Origin: Achromobacter animicus
Lineage (GTDB): Bacteria > Pseudomonadota > Gammaproteobacteria > Burkholderiales > Burkholderiaceae_B
Length of the DNA: 64,000 nucleotides
Direction of reading: 5' to 3'
Assembly: GCF_902859585.1 (NCBI RefSeq)
Contig: NZ_CADIJM010000005.1
Span: 309,613 to 373,612 of the forward strand
Shown here: positions 27,270 to 35,508 of the stretch, one piece after another
How the letters are laid out: every line of letters begins with the position of its first letter
How positions within the stretch are numbered: position 1 is the stretch's first letter
Notes under the pieces: generated by a model
Told to the model about the DNA's origin: nothing
Databases searched by the model: none
What the model saw: the letters and a program-made list of their open reading frames with translations, nothing else
Program-made: the position numbers and the translations under genes

Positions 27270-27300
27270 AAAAGGCCGCCGCAAGGCGGCCTTGCTGTTT
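27270..27300 (+). terminator. Terminator after the two-TM protein gene
   Basis: A 9-bp perfect stem, AAGGCCGCC / GGCGGCCTT with a GCAA tetraloop, is followed by GCTGTTTCC, 17 bases after the stop codon. It isolates the leuA leader from upstream transcription. Confidence 0.7.
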
Positions 27301-27401
27301 CCAAAGGCCCATTCGTCAGCCTTCGGAAAAGGCCACGGTCTGATCCGTCCCTTGCTCTTTCCGTTTGCGCTTCCCGAAAAAGTGTGTTTGACTAGCACCC
27401 C

Positions 27402-27527
27402 ATGGCCGCTTACCGCCCCCCCCTCGCGATTGCCACCGGACGCTCCGCCGCTCCGGTCGCCGGCCTGCGCGTTCAATCCTCCTTCATCGCGCTATCGCTA
27501 TTGCTACCGATCGGTTGCCGGGCCTAG
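27402..27527 (+). CDS. Candidate leucine-rich leader peptide of leuA
   Basis: This is a 41-codon open frame with ATG at 27402, an in-frame TAG just upstream at 27393 and a stop at 27525. Codons 31-35 read CTA TCG CTA TTG CTA (Leu-Ser-Leu-Leu-Leu): four leucines in five codons, with three CTA codons, rare in this GC-rich DNA where Leu is mostly CTG. Leucine clusters of rare codons directly before leuA are the hallmark of ribosome-mediated attenuation. There is no obvious Shine-Dalgarno sequence, so translation efficiency is uncertain. I infer that scarcity of charged leucyl-tRNA stalls the ribosome here and changes the fold of the RNA that follows. Confidence 0.65.
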   Translation: MAAYRPPLAIATGRSAAPVAGLRVQSSFIALSLLLPIGCRA

Positions 27528-27639
27528 TGTCCCCGTGGTAGCTCGGCAGCCACGTTTGCCACACGCGATTTCCCCTTTTTATCTCTGAATCCTGCCGGCC
27601 ATCCCGGCAACCCCTGGCACAAGACCGTCATCCGGTTGC
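27503..27639 (+). promoter_or_regulatory. Candidate attenuator: mutually exclusive RNA pairings upstream of leuA
   Basis: Segment A, GGTTGCCGGG (27513-27522), is the exact reverse complement of segment C, CCCGGCAACC (27603-27612). C can instead form a local hairpin with B, TGCCGG (27593-27598, pairing CCGGCA 27604-27609), or pair with D, GGTTGC (27634-27639). GCTACC (27503-27508) can pair with GGTAGC (27537-27542), competing with a weak hairpin over 27534-27565 that precedes CCCCTTTTT (27572-27580). A overlaps the last codons of the leader peptide just after its Leu run, so a ribosome at the stop would mask A while one stalled at the first CTA would leave it free. A textbook terminator is not evident. 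Confidence 0.5.
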
Positions 27640-27696
27640 GATGCCGACGAGCGCAAAAGGCGCCGGGATTCAAAAGAAACCGATCGAGGTGTAGTG

Positions 27697-29406
27697 ATGA
27701 TGCTTGCCAACCCCGCCACCAAATACGTCCCCTTCGCGCCCTTTACCCGCGATTTCTCCGAACGCACCTGGCCCAGCCGCCGCATCACGAAGGCGCCGAT
27801 CTGGATGAGCACGGACCTGCGCGACGGCAACCAGGCGCTGATCGAGCCGATGAGCGTGGAACGCAAGGTCCGCTTCTTCGAACAGCTCGTGAAGATCGGC
27901 TTCAAGGAAATCGAAGTCGGCTTCCCGTCCGCGTCGCAGACCGACTTCGACTTTGTGCGCAAGCTCATCGACGAGAAGCGCATTCCCGATGACGTGACGA
28001 TCATCGTGCTGACCCAGTCGCGCGAAGACCTGATCAGCCGCACCGTGGAAGCCGCCGCGGGCGCCAAGCAAGCCATCGTCCACATGTACAACGCTTGCGC
28101 ACCGGCCTTCCGCAAGGTCGTGTTCAACATGTCCAAGGACGAGATCAAGAACATCGCCACCACCGGCACGCGCCTCATCAAGCAGTACACGTCGCAGCGT
28201 CCCGAAACCAAGTGGGGCTACGAATACTCGCCCGAAGTCTTCAGCACGACCGAACCCGAATTCGCGCTGGAAGTCTCGGACGCCGTTGCCGAGGTGTGGC
28301 AGCCCACGCCCGACAACAAGATGGTGCTGAACCTGCCCGCCACCATCGAGGCGACCACGCCCAATCTGTACGCCGACCAGATCGAGTGGATGCACAAGAA
28401 TCTGGCCCGCCGCGACAGCATCGTGCTCAGCGTCCATCCGCACAATGATCGCGGCACCGCCGTGGCCGCCGCCGAGTTTGCGGTGATGGCCGGCGCCGAT
28501 CGCATCGAAGGCTGCCTCTTCGGCAGCGGCGAGCGCACCGGCAACGTCGACCTCGTCACGCTGGCGCTCAACCTCTACACGCAAGGCGTGCACCCCGGCC
28601 TGGACTTCTCGGACATCGACGAAGTGCGCCGCTGCGCCGAGTACTGCAACCAGTTGCCGGTCCATCCGCGCCATCCGTACGCGGGCGACCTTGTATTTAC
28701 CGCGTTCTCGGGCTCGCACCAGGATGCGATCAAGAAGGGTTTTGCGTTGCAGAAGGCGGACGCCGTCTGGGAAGTGCCGTACTTGCCCATCGACCCCGCC
28801 GACCTCGGCCGCAGCTACGACGCCGTCATCCGCGTGAATAGCCAATCGGGCAAGGGCGGCGTGTCGTACCTGCTTGAGCAGGAGCACGGCCTGGTGTTGC
28901 CGCGCCGCTTGCAGATCGAATTCAGCCGCGCCATCCAGCGCGTCACCGACGAGACGGGCCGCGAAGTCACCGCCGACGACGTGCACACGATCTTCAATCG
29001 CGAATACCTCGAGCAGAAGGCGCCGTGGAAGCTGATCCGCCATCGCATCGACGGCGATCCGTCGGCCGGTGAAGGCCAGCACTTCAGCATCGAAGCCGAA
29101 CTTGAATTCAACGGCGAACGCCGCATCGTGAGCGGCAAGGGCGACGGCGCGATCTCCGCCTTCGTGGCCGCGCTGGATGTGCCCGTGCGCATCATGGACT
29201 ACCACGAGCACGCCATCGGCACCGGCACCGGCACGCGCGCCGCGTCCTATGTCGAACTGCGCGTCGGCGAATCCGCCACGGGCTTTGGCGTGGGCATCGA
29301 CCGCGACATCGTGACGGCCTCGTTCCAGGCCGTGCTGAGCGCCGTGAACCGCCACATCAATTCCGGCGCCGTCACCGCCGAACAGGAAGCCGCCGAAGCC
29401 GTGTGA
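27697..29406 (+). CDS. leuA: 2-isopropylmalate synthase (long LeuA2-type)
   Basis: This enzyme condenses acetyl-CoA with 2-oxoisovalerate, the first committed step of leucine synthesis. The protein has 569 residues, the long form seen in Bordetella and actinobacteria. It begins with the N-terminal extension [12 protein letters not shown], then TIM-barrel motifs [11 protein letters not shown] (metal/substrate), [16 protein letters not shown] and [16 protein letters not shown] (HxH-type metal ligands near residue 249). The C-terminal regulatory (LeuA dimer) domain contains [17 protein letters not shown] for leucine feedback. GAGGT with 6-base spacing favours the ATG at 27697; GTG 27694 and ATG 27700 are alternatives. 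Confidence 0.95.
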   Translation: MMLANPATKYVPFAPFTRDFSERTWPSRRITKAPIWMSTDLRDGNQALIEPMSVERKVRFFEQLVKIGFKEIEVGFPSASQTDFDFVRKLIDEKRIPDDVTIIVLTQSREDLISRTVEAAAGAKQAIVHMYNACAPAFRKVVFNMSKDEIKNIATTGTRLIKQYTSQRPETKWGYEYSPEVFSTTEPEFALEVSDAVAEVWQPTPDNKMVLNLPATIEATTPNLYADQIEWMHKNLARRDSIVLSVHPHNDRGTAVAAAEFAVMAGADRIEGCLFGSGERTGNVDLVTLALNLYTQGVHPGLDFSDIDEVRRCAEYCNQLPVHPRHPYAGDLVFTAFSGSHQDAIKKGFALQKADAVWEVPYLPIDPADLGRSYDAVIRVNSQSGKGGVSYLLEQEHGLVLPRRLQIEFSRAIQRVTDETGREVTADDVHTIFNREYLEQKAPWKLIRHRIDGDPSAGEGQHFSIEAELEFNGERRIVSGKGDGAISAFVAALDVPVRIMDYHEHAIGTGTGTRAASYVELRVGESATGFGVGIDRDIVTASFQAVLSAVNRHINSGAVTAEQEAAEAV

Positions 29407-29449
29407 TCCACGACCAGGCCTGAAGCCCCCGACAACGGGGCACAAAATG

Positions 29450-29476
29450 AAGCCCGCCTTATCCGGCGGGCTTTTT
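29450..29476 (+). terminator. leuA terminator
   Basis: Stem AAGCCCGCC / GGCGGGCTT with a 6-base loop runs directly into TTTTT. It lies 43 bases after the leuA stop and shortly before the convergent amidase end. Confidence 0.9.
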
Positions 29477-29494
29477 CATTGGGGGTGATTGCAA

Positions 29495-30823
29495 TCAGCC
29501 GCGCGGCCACATGTCGGACGCGCCGATATCCGGCGCATTGGCGGCCAGCAGCCGCGCATGAATCCATGCGCCGATGGCGAGCAGGCGGTGGTCCTCATAT
29601 CGCGCGCCAACGAGCTGCAAGCCCACCGGCAGGCCCTGCGGCCCCGTCGCAAAGGGCAGGTTCAGGCAAGGCAGGCCGAACAGCGTCCACGCGCGCGAGA
29701 ACTGCGGATCGCCCGTGCCCAGGTCGGCAAACGGCGCCTCGCCGCTGGCGCTGGGGGCAATCAGCACGTCGTATTGGTCGAACCACGTGTCGACCCGCGC
29801 GCGCGATTCGGCGGCGCGTTCCAGGTTCTTGATGTGCTGCTCCGCGCTGATCTGCGCGCCGGATTCCAGGATGGCCTGCAGCTTGGGACTGAGCTGCGCG
29901 GCATGTTCCACGCGTTCGTACGCCAGCGCCTGCGAGGCCTCGAACGCCATGATGTCCGAATGCAGCTGCACCAGCACGCAATGCTCCGGCGGCAGCGGCA
30001 CTTCTTCGACCTTGGCGCCTGCGCGCGAAAGGATCGCCGCGGCCTGCGCGAAGGCCTCTTTGGTTTCGGGCTGCGCGTGACGCCATTGCAGGCTGCGGTA
30101 CATGCCCACGCGCGGGGTGTCGTGATAAGACAGATCAAGCATGCGCGGATCGCGCATCAGGACCGACGAGAACAACGCCACGTCTTCCACCGAGCGCGCG
30201 AATCCGCCCACCGTATCCAGCGATTCGGCCAGGCTTTTCACGCCGGCGCGGGAGATCCCGCCGAACGTGGGCTTGAAGCCGACCACGCCGCAATAGGACG
30301 CGGGCCGGATGATGGAACCCGCGGTCTGCGAACCCAGCGCAAAAGGCACCATGTCGTCGGCCACCGCAGCGGCCGAGCCGCTGGACGAGCCGCCGGGCGT
30401 GTAGGCCTCGTTGCGCGGATTGCGCGTGGGGCCGGCCTGATACGTAGCGAATTCAGTGGTGACGGTCTTGCCGATGACGATGGCGCCCGCGCCACGGCAC
30501 AGCGCCACCGAGGCGGCGTCCAGTCCGGGATGATGGCGGTCGTAGATGGGAGAGCCGTATCGGGTGGGCAGGTCGGCGGTATCGAACAGGTCTTTCACGC
30601 CGATGGGCAGGCCGTGCAGCGGACCGCGCAATGCGCCGCGGTCGAGGGTTTCGGCGTGGTCGAGCGCAACCTGCTTCTGCAGGGCCGTCCAGGCATGGAC
30701 GGTGTTCTCGCGCTGTTCGATGCGCGCGAAGCAGGCGCGCACCAATTGCACTGCGGTCAATTCACGCCGTTGCAGCTTGCGCGCGGCTTCGACCGCGCCC
30801 AGTCTGTTCAAGGCAGTAGACAT
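29495..30823 (-). CDS. Amidase-signature family hydrolase
   Basis: This 442-residue enzyme has the Ser-cisSer-Lys triad of the amidase signature family: K77 in GLPIGVKDLF, the cis-serine in TPGGSSSGSAAAVA (146-148) and the nucleophile S170 in LGSQTAGSIIRPASYCG. It hydrolyses an amide, or transamidates in the GatA branch. No gatB/gatC neighbours are present, so a free-standing catabolic amidase is favoured. GAGGA stands before the ATG at 30823. The frame extends 36 codons further upstream, but no family similarity is seen there. It is divergent from the LacI regulator. Confidence 0.85.
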   Translation of the reverse strand: MSTALNRLGAVEAARKLQRRELTAVQLVRACFARIEQRENTVHAWTALQKQVALDHAETLDRGALRGPLHGLPIGVKDLFDTADLPTRYGSPIYDRHHPGLDAASVALCRGAGAIVIGKTVTTEFATYQAGPTRNPRNEAYTPGGSSSGSAAAVADDMVPFALGSQTAGSIIRPASYCGVVGFKPTFGGISRAGVKSLAESLDTVGGFARSVEDVALFSSVLMRDPRMLDLSYHDTPRVGMYRSLQWRHAQPETKEAFAQAAAILSRAGAKVEEVPLPPEHCVLVQLHSDIMAFEASQALAYERVEHAAQLSPKLQAILESGAQISAEQHIKNLERAAESRARVDTWFDQYDVLIAPSASGEAPFADLGTGDPQFSRAWTLFGLPCLNLPFATGPQGLPVGLQLVGARYEDHRLLAIGAWIHARLLAANAPDIGASDMWPRG

Positions 30824-31142
30824 GATTCTTTCCTCTTTGCCGGTGCCGCGACGAGCGCGGAAAAACATACTGCGCACCCGGTCCCCTTGACCGAGGGTAT
30901 GCCCGGCGTGGCTGCCTGCCTGTGAAAGCAAGCGTCATGCCCGGCACACCGACCCCGCCGTTGTGCGTGTTGCGTCAATTGGGAAAAACACCGAAAGAAC
31001 GGGATTTCCGCCGAAAAACGCGCTGCGCCATGGCTTTGTGTTGTTGCGTTCGCACCAGCATAGCGCAAACCCGTGCAATACAAAGTTCATATTCCTCAAG
31101 TAAAGTGAAATCGTTTTCAGCAAACTTGCAGCGATTCCATCA
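30824..31142. other. Divergent control region between the amidase and LacI regulator genes
   Basis: This 319-bp region has an AT-rich right half (31060-31142) containing the LacI-type operator at 31106-31119. The left half shows no recognisable promoter. No small gene is supported. Confidence 0.45.
31106..31119. promoter_or_regulatory. Candidate LacI-family operator upstream of the regulator gene
   Basis: TGAAATCGTTTTCA is palindromic except for its positions 6/9 (TGAAA-N-CG-N-TTTCA), the classic central-CG operator form of LacI/GalR proteins. It ends 23 bp before the regulator's ATG, so it fits autoregulation. A similar element stands before the transporter operon at 33047. Confidence 0.6.
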
Positions 31143-32156
31143 ATGGCTACGCGCCCGTCGCCCCGCTTTTCCATCATCGAAGTGGCTCGCAAGGCGGGAG
31201 TGTCGCCGGCGACGGTGTCGCGCGCGTTCAACCAGCCGGAGATCGTGCATCCCGACACGCTGGCGCACATCCGCAACATTGCCAAGCGCGCGGGCTTTCG
31301 GCCCAACCGCGTGGGCCGCAGCCTGCGTTCGGGCAGCACGCGCACCATCGGGTTGATCCTGCCCACGCTATCGAATCCCGTGTTTGCCGAGTGCTTCGAA
31401 GGCGCCGAACGCCGCGCCCGTGAGTCGGGCTACAGCGTCATGCTGACCGCCACCGGCTACGACCCCGCCGTGGAGTCCGCGGCCGTGCAGGGCCTGATCG
31501 ACCATCAGGTCGATGGCCTCATCCTGACCGTGGCGGACGTCAGCAAGAGCGCCACGCTGGACGACCTGGACCGCAGCGGCATTCCTTACGTGCTGGTCTA
31601 CAACGAATCCAACGATCATCCGTTTGCCTCGGTCGACAATCGCGCCGCGGCAAGCGACATGGTGGCGCATCTGGCCGCGATGGGGCACAAGCGCATAGCG
31701 CTGGTGACCGGCCCGCTGACCGCCTCCGACCGCGCGCGCCGTCGCCTGATGGGCGCGCGCGCCAGCGCCAAGAAGCTGGGCCTCGATGCCATCCAGCACA
31801 TTTCCATGAGTTCACATACCGGCAGCGACGTGGACGCGCTGAAGGCCGCGCTTCGCGGCAAGCAGGCGCCCACCGCGCTCTTCTGTTCCAACGACCTGCT
31901 GGCCACCGCCGTCATCGCCGACCTGGTGGGACTGGGGCTGTCGGTGCCCGCTGACATCTCCGTGTGCGGCTTTGACGGCATGCGCTTTGGCGCGTTGCTG
32001 ACCCCGCCGCTGACCACCGTCGCGCAACCCAGCGACGGCATCGGCCAGACCGCGTGCTCGAACCTGCTGGCGCAGATTCATGGCCAGCCACCGCAATCGA
32101 ACCGCCTGCCGCATTGCATCGTCGTCGGCGGCACTGCGGCATCCGTGCGCCGCTAA
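31143..32156 (+). CDS. LacI-family transcriptional regulator
   Basis: This 337-residue repressor has an N-terminal helix-turn-helix FSIIEVARKAGVSPATVSRAFNQPEIVHPDT and hinge helix (RPNRVGRSLRSGSTRTIGLILP), followed by a periplasmic-binding-protein-like sensor (NPVFAECFEGAERRARESGY, PTALFCSNDLLATAVIADL, DISVCGFDG). It lies directly upstream of a phosphodiesterase and a Ugp-like importer on the same strand. Matching operator-like palindromes at 31106 and 33047 suggest it represses itself and the importer until an effector, perhaps a glycerophosphodiester or related compound, is present. Confidence 0.88.
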   Translation: MATRPSPRFSIIEVARKAGVSPATVSRAFNQPEIVHPDTLAHIRNIAKRAGFRPNRVGRSLRSGSTRTIGLILPTLSNPVFAECFEGAERRARESGYSVMLTATGYDPAVESAAVQGLIDHQVDGLILTVADVSKSATLDDLDRSGIPYVLVYNESNDHPFASVDNRAAASDMVAHLAAMGHKRIALVTGPLTASDRARRRLMGARASAKKLGLDAIQHISMSSHTGSDVDALKAALRGKQAPTALFCSNDLLATAVIADLVGLGLSVPADISVCGFDGMRFGALLTPPLTTVAQPSDGIGQTACSNLLAQIHGQPPQSNRLPHCIVVGGTAASVRR

Positions 32157-32193
32157 GCCCGCTCCCCACCATTCAGACAACTTCCAGATCGCC

Positions 32194-32991
32194 ATGCTCA
32201 TCGCACAAATCACCGACCTCCACATGCGCACCCCGGGAGACAAGGCCTACGGCATCATCGATCCGGCGGCGTTTCTGGCGCCGGCGGTGCGCGCCCTGAA
32301 CGCGCTGACGCCGCGCCCCGACTGCGTGCTGATCACAGGCGACCTGACAGACCTGGGCAAGCCCATCGAATACCAGACGCTGCGTGAACATCTGCAGGCG
32401 CTGGAGATTCCGTATTTCCTGCTGCCCGGCAATCACGACGACCGCGCCCAGTTGCGCGCCGCGTTTCCGGACCACGCGTATCTGCAGGACGGCGGCCAGT
32501 TCGTGCAGTACGCCATCGAGACCTATCCGCTGCGCCTGCTGGCGCTGGACACCGTGGTGCCGATGAAGAGCCACGGCGAACTCTGCCAGACGCGCCTGGA
32601 TTGGCTGGCAGAGCGCCTGGCCGAACAGCCCGGCCGGCCCACGCTGGTCCTGATGCACCACCCGCCATTCCTGACCGGCATCGAGCACATGGACGACATC
32701 GGCCTGCTGGCCGGCGCACCGGAACTGGAACGCATCGTCGCGCGCTATCCCAACGTCGAACGCGTGCTGTGCGGCCACCTCCATCGCACGATCTTCCAGC
32801 GCTTTGGCGGCACGATCGCATCGACCTGTCCGGGCACCGCGCACCAGCTTGCGCTGGAACTCGGTCCGCGCCCGACGCTGCAATACATCATGGAACCGCC
32901 CGGCTATCAGCTGCATTGGTGGCAGGGCGGCAACCTGGTCACACATCACGCCGTCATCGGGGATTACCCCGGTCCGTATCCATTTGGTTGA
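32194..32991 (+). CDS. Metallophosphoesterase, GpdQ/CpdA-like phosphodiesterase
   Basis: This 265-residue class III metallophosphoesterase has the ligand set in the right order and almost the positions described for the glycerophosphodiesterase GpdQ: D8 and H10 (ITDLH), D50 (ITGDLTD), N80-H81 (GNHDD), H154/H155 (LMHHPP), then H194 and H196 (CGHLHR). Such dinuclear enzymes cleave cyclic nucleotides or glycerophosphodiesters. Placement between a LacI regulator and an importer of the glycerol-3-phosphate class favours glycerophosphodiester hydrolysis. It starts 37 bp after the regulator gene. No signal peptide is present, so it acts in the cytoplasm. Confidence 0.82.
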   Translation: MLIAQITDLHMRTPGDKAYGIIDPAAFLAPAVRALNALTPRPDCVLITGDLTDLGKPIEYQTLREHLQALEIPYFLLPGNHDDRAQLRAAFPDHAYLQDGGQFVQYAIETYPLRLLALDTVVPMKSHGELCQTRLDWLAERLAEQPGRPTLVLMHHPPFLTGIEHMDDIGLLAGAPELERIVARYPNVERVLCGHLHRTIFQRFGGTIASTCPGTAHQLALELGPRPTLQYIMEPPGYQLHWWQGGNLVTHHAVIGDYPGPYPFG

Positions 32992-33046
32992 AACCGGCGC
33001 GGGGAACCCGCGCATTGCCACATATCCGTCATGTTTGCGCTGCACA

Positions 33047-33095
33047 ATGAAAAGGTTTTCATAACAGGCAACAATGCGGATCTAACAATTAGATC
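33047..33095 (+). promoter_or_regulatory. Operator region of the Ugp-like importer operon
   Basis: Two inverted repeats lie just before the ATPase gene. ATGAAAAGGTTTTCAT (33047-33062) has 7-bp perfect arms and resembles the LacI-type operator before the regulator. GATCTAACAATTAGATC (33079-33095) has 7-bp arms around CAA and ends 11 bases before the ATG. The first is the likely site of the LacI-family repressor; the second may be another operator or an mRNA hairpin near the ribosome site. Confidence 0.5.
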
Positions 33096-33106
33096 TTCGA
33101 GACAGC

Positions 33107-34162
33107 ATGTCATCCATCGTTCTGGATAACCTCACCAAACAGTACGCCGGCGCGGCGGCGATCCAATGCGTGAGCTTCACGGTTCCGGCCGGCAGCTTCA
33201 CCGTTCTGCTGGGTCCGTCCGGTTGCGGCAAGTCGACGACGCTGCGCATGATCGCCGGCCTGGATACGCCCACGTCGGGCACCATCCGCATCGGCGACCG
33301 CGACGTCACGCAACTGCCGCCGGCCAAGCGCCGCATCTCGATGGTGTTCCAGTCGTATGCGCTGTTTCCGCACCTGTCGGTGCGCGAGAACATCCTGTTC
33401 GGCCTGAAGGTGCGCAAGGAACCGGCAAAGGACTTCGACCGGCGCTTGAAGCGCGTGGCCGACCTGCTGGGCCTGTCGCACCTGCTGGACCGCAAGCCGT
33501 CGCAACTGTCCGGCGGCCAGCAGCAGCGCGTGGCGCTGGGCCGCGCCGTGATTTCCGAAGCGCCGGTCTGCCTGATGGACGAGCCCCTTTCCAACCTGGA
33601 CGCCCAACTGCGCCACGAGATGCGCCGCGAGATCCGCGCATTGCAGCAGAGCCTGGGCATCACCATGGTCTACGTCACGCATGATCAGACCGAAGCCATG
33701 AGCATGGCCGATCAGGTGGTGCTGCTGCGCGGCGGCCAGATCGAACAGCACGACACGCCTGATGGCCTGTATGCGCGTCCGGCGAGCGAGTTCGCGGCGC
33801 GCTTCATCGGCACGCCGCCCATGAACCTGATCAACCTGACGCCGCAAGCAGGCGCCACGGTGATCGCCGGCACGCAGGGTCCCGCCATCGCGAATGCGCC
33901 CGCGGGCGCCGTGAAGCTGGGCGTGCGGCCTGAACATATACGCATCGACGGCGACGGCATCGCGGCCACCGTCGAGAGCGTGGAGTACTTCGGCGCGGAC
34001 TCCATCGTGGTGTGCCGCATCGGCGACACGGGCGGCGTGGCCGTCCGGGTCGGCGGCCATCTGCGCGCAAGCGCAGGTGAGTCGCTGCGCCTGTCCTGGC
34101 CGGACGGGCAACAGCATTTCTTTGCCGCCGATTCGGCGGTCATCAACACCGACGGGCGCTAG
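33107..34162 (+). CDS. ABC transporter ATPase, UgpC/MalK type
   Basis: This 351-residue sugar-type (CUT1) ATPase has Walker A GPSGCGKST (about 37-45), the Q-loop in VFQSYALFPHLSVREN, signature LSGGQQQRVALGRA, Walker B CLMDEPLSNLD and the H-loop VTHDQTEAMSMADQ. A C-terminal TOBE-type domain contains KLGVRPEHIRI. It energises the two permeases encoded downstream. The gene order ATPase-binding protein-permease-permease is unusual next to ugpBAEC but complete. Confidence 0.88.
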   Translation: MSSIVLDNLTKQYAGAAAIQCVSFTVPAGSFTVLLGPSGCGKSTTLRMIAGLDTPTSGTIRIGDRDVTQLPPAKRRISMVFQSYALFPHLSVRENILFGLKVRKEPAKDFDRRLKRVADLLGLSHLLDRKPSQLSGGQQQRVALGRAVISEAPVCLMDEPLSNLDAQLRHEMRREIRALQQSLGITMVYVTHDQTEAMSMADQVVLLRGGQIEQHDTPDGLYARPASEFAARFIGTPPMNLINLTPQAGATVIAGTQGPAIANAPAGAVKLGVRPEHIRIDGDGIAATVESVEYFGADSIVVCRIGDTGGVAVRVGGHLRASAGESLRLSWPDGQQHFFAADSAVINTDGR

Positions 34163-34196
34163 AAAAAATAGCCCACACACAGGAAAGGAACATCCC

Positions 34197-35492
34197 ATGC
34201 GACGCATCGTACTCAAGACCCTGGCCGCCAGCCTGGCCGCCGCCTGCCTGTCTCTGCCTGTGCAGGCGCAGAACAAGCCCGTCGAGGTCGAGTTCTACTA
34301 CCCGGTTGCCGTCGGCGGCCCGATCACCAAGATCGTCGACGACATGGTGACGGATTTCCAGAAGGAAAATCCCAATATCAAGATCAAGCCGATCTACGCC
34401 GGTTCGTATCAGGACTCCATCGCCAAGGCGCTGACCGCGCTCAAGGGCGGCACCCCGCCGCAACTGGCCGTGCTGCTGTCCACCGACATGTTCACGCTGA
34501 TCGACGAGGACGCCATCGTTTCGATCGACAGCCTGGCCAAGACCGACGCCGACAAGAAGTGGCTGGGCGGCTTCTATGACGCCTTCATGCAGAACAGCCG
34601 CACCGGCGGCCACACCTGGGGCGTGCCGTTCCAGCGTTCGACGATCGTCATGTACTACAACAAGGATCTCTTCAAGGCCGCCGGCCTGGATCCCGAAAAG
34701 CCGCCCAAGACCTGGGCCGAGCTGGTCGACTACGGCAAGAAGCTGACCAAGCAGGACGCCTCGGGCAACACGACGCAGTGGGGCATCGAGATCCCGTCGG
34801 GCGGCGCGTTCGCGTACTGGCTGTTCCAGGCGCTGACCACGCCCAACGGCGCGATCCTGATGAACGAAGCCGGCAACGAGGTCTACCTGGACAAGCCGGC
34901 GGTGGTCGAAGCCGCGCAGTTCTGGCGTGACCTGTCGGCCAAGCACAAGATCATGCCGACCGGCACGATCGATTGGGGTACCACGCCCAAGGACTTCCTG
35001 GAAAAGAAGGCGGCGATGGTGTGGACCACCACCGGCAACCTGACCAACATCCGCAAGAACGCGGACTTCCCGTTCGGCGTGGCGATGATGCCGCAGCAAA
35101 AGCGCGGTGGCAGCCCCACGGGCGGCGGCAACTTCTACATCTTCAAGAGCGGCACGCCGGAGCAGCAGGCCGCAGCGCTGAAGTTCGCGCAGTGGGCCAC
35201 CACGCCCGAGCGCGCGGCCGACTGGAGCATCGCTACGGGCTACGTAGCCGTGACGCCGGCCGCCTGGGAAACCGAGAAGATGAAGAAGTACGCGCAGGAA
35301 GTGCCGGCCGCCACGGTCGCGCGCGACCAGCTGGAAGTCAGCGTGGCGGAATTCTCGACGCATGAGAACCAGCGCGTCACCAAGACCCTGAACGACGCCC
35401 TGCAGGCGGCGCTGACGGGCTCGAAGACCCCGCAGCAGGCCCTGACCGACGCGCAGCGCGAGTCCGATCGCATACTGCGTTCCTACAAGTAA
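34197..35492 (+). CDS. ABC transporter periplasmic binding protein, UgpB-like
   Basis: This 431-residue exported protein has signal peptide MRRIVLKTLAASLAAACLSLPVQA (cleavage near residue 24), then VEVEFYYPVAVGGPITKIVDDMVTDFQKENPNIKI, the opening strand-helix of family-1 binding proteins and close to UgpB. GGSPTGGGNFYIFKSGTPEQQAAALKFAQWATTPE is the usual C-lobe motif. AGGAAAGGAA lies before the ATG. Its ligand is probably sn-glycerol-3-phosphate or a glycerophosphodiester, inferred from UgpB resemblance and the neighbouring phosphodiesterase; another polyol phosphate is possible. Confidence 0.85.
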   Translation: MRRIVLKTLAASLAAACLSLPVQAQNKPVEVEFYYPVAVGGPITKIVDDMVTDFQKENPNIKIKPIYAGSYQDSIAKALTALKGGTPPQLAVLLSTDMFTLIDEDAIVSIDSLAKTDADKKWLGGFYDAFMQNSRTGGHTWGVPFQRSTIVMYYNKDLFKAAGLDPEKPPKTWAELVDYGKKLTKQDASGNTTQWGIEIPSGGAFAYWLFQALTTPNGAILMNEAGNEVYLDKPAVVEAAQFWRDLSAKHKIMPTGTIDWGTTPKDFLEKKAAMVWTTTGNLTNIRKNADFPFGVAMMPQQKRGGSPTGGGNFYIFKSGTPEQQAAALKFAQWATTPERAADWSIATGYVAVTPAAWETEKMKKYAQEVPAATVARDQLEVSVAEFSTHENQRVTKTLNDALQAALTGSKTPQQALTDAQRESDRILRSYK

Positions 35493-35508
35493 ACCGACCG
35501 CACGCACG

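Larger units (their letters stand above)
27253..27696 (+). other. Long leader region of leuA
   Basis: This 444-base gap is far from empty. It holds the terminator of the preceding gene (27270-27300), then the leader-peptide gene (27402-27527) and a set of RNA segments with alternative pairings up to about 27639, ending with the leuA ribosome site GAGGT at 27686-27690. No clear -35/-10 pair was identified upstream of the leader peptide; the start should lie between about 27300 and 27400. Confidence 0.6.

Noticed and set aside
27292-27588. A 98-residue plus-strand open frame before leuA in a different frame from the leader peptide
   Set aside because: Pro/Ser-rich with no conserved features; it overlaps a terminator and the more convincing Leu-rich leader ORF.
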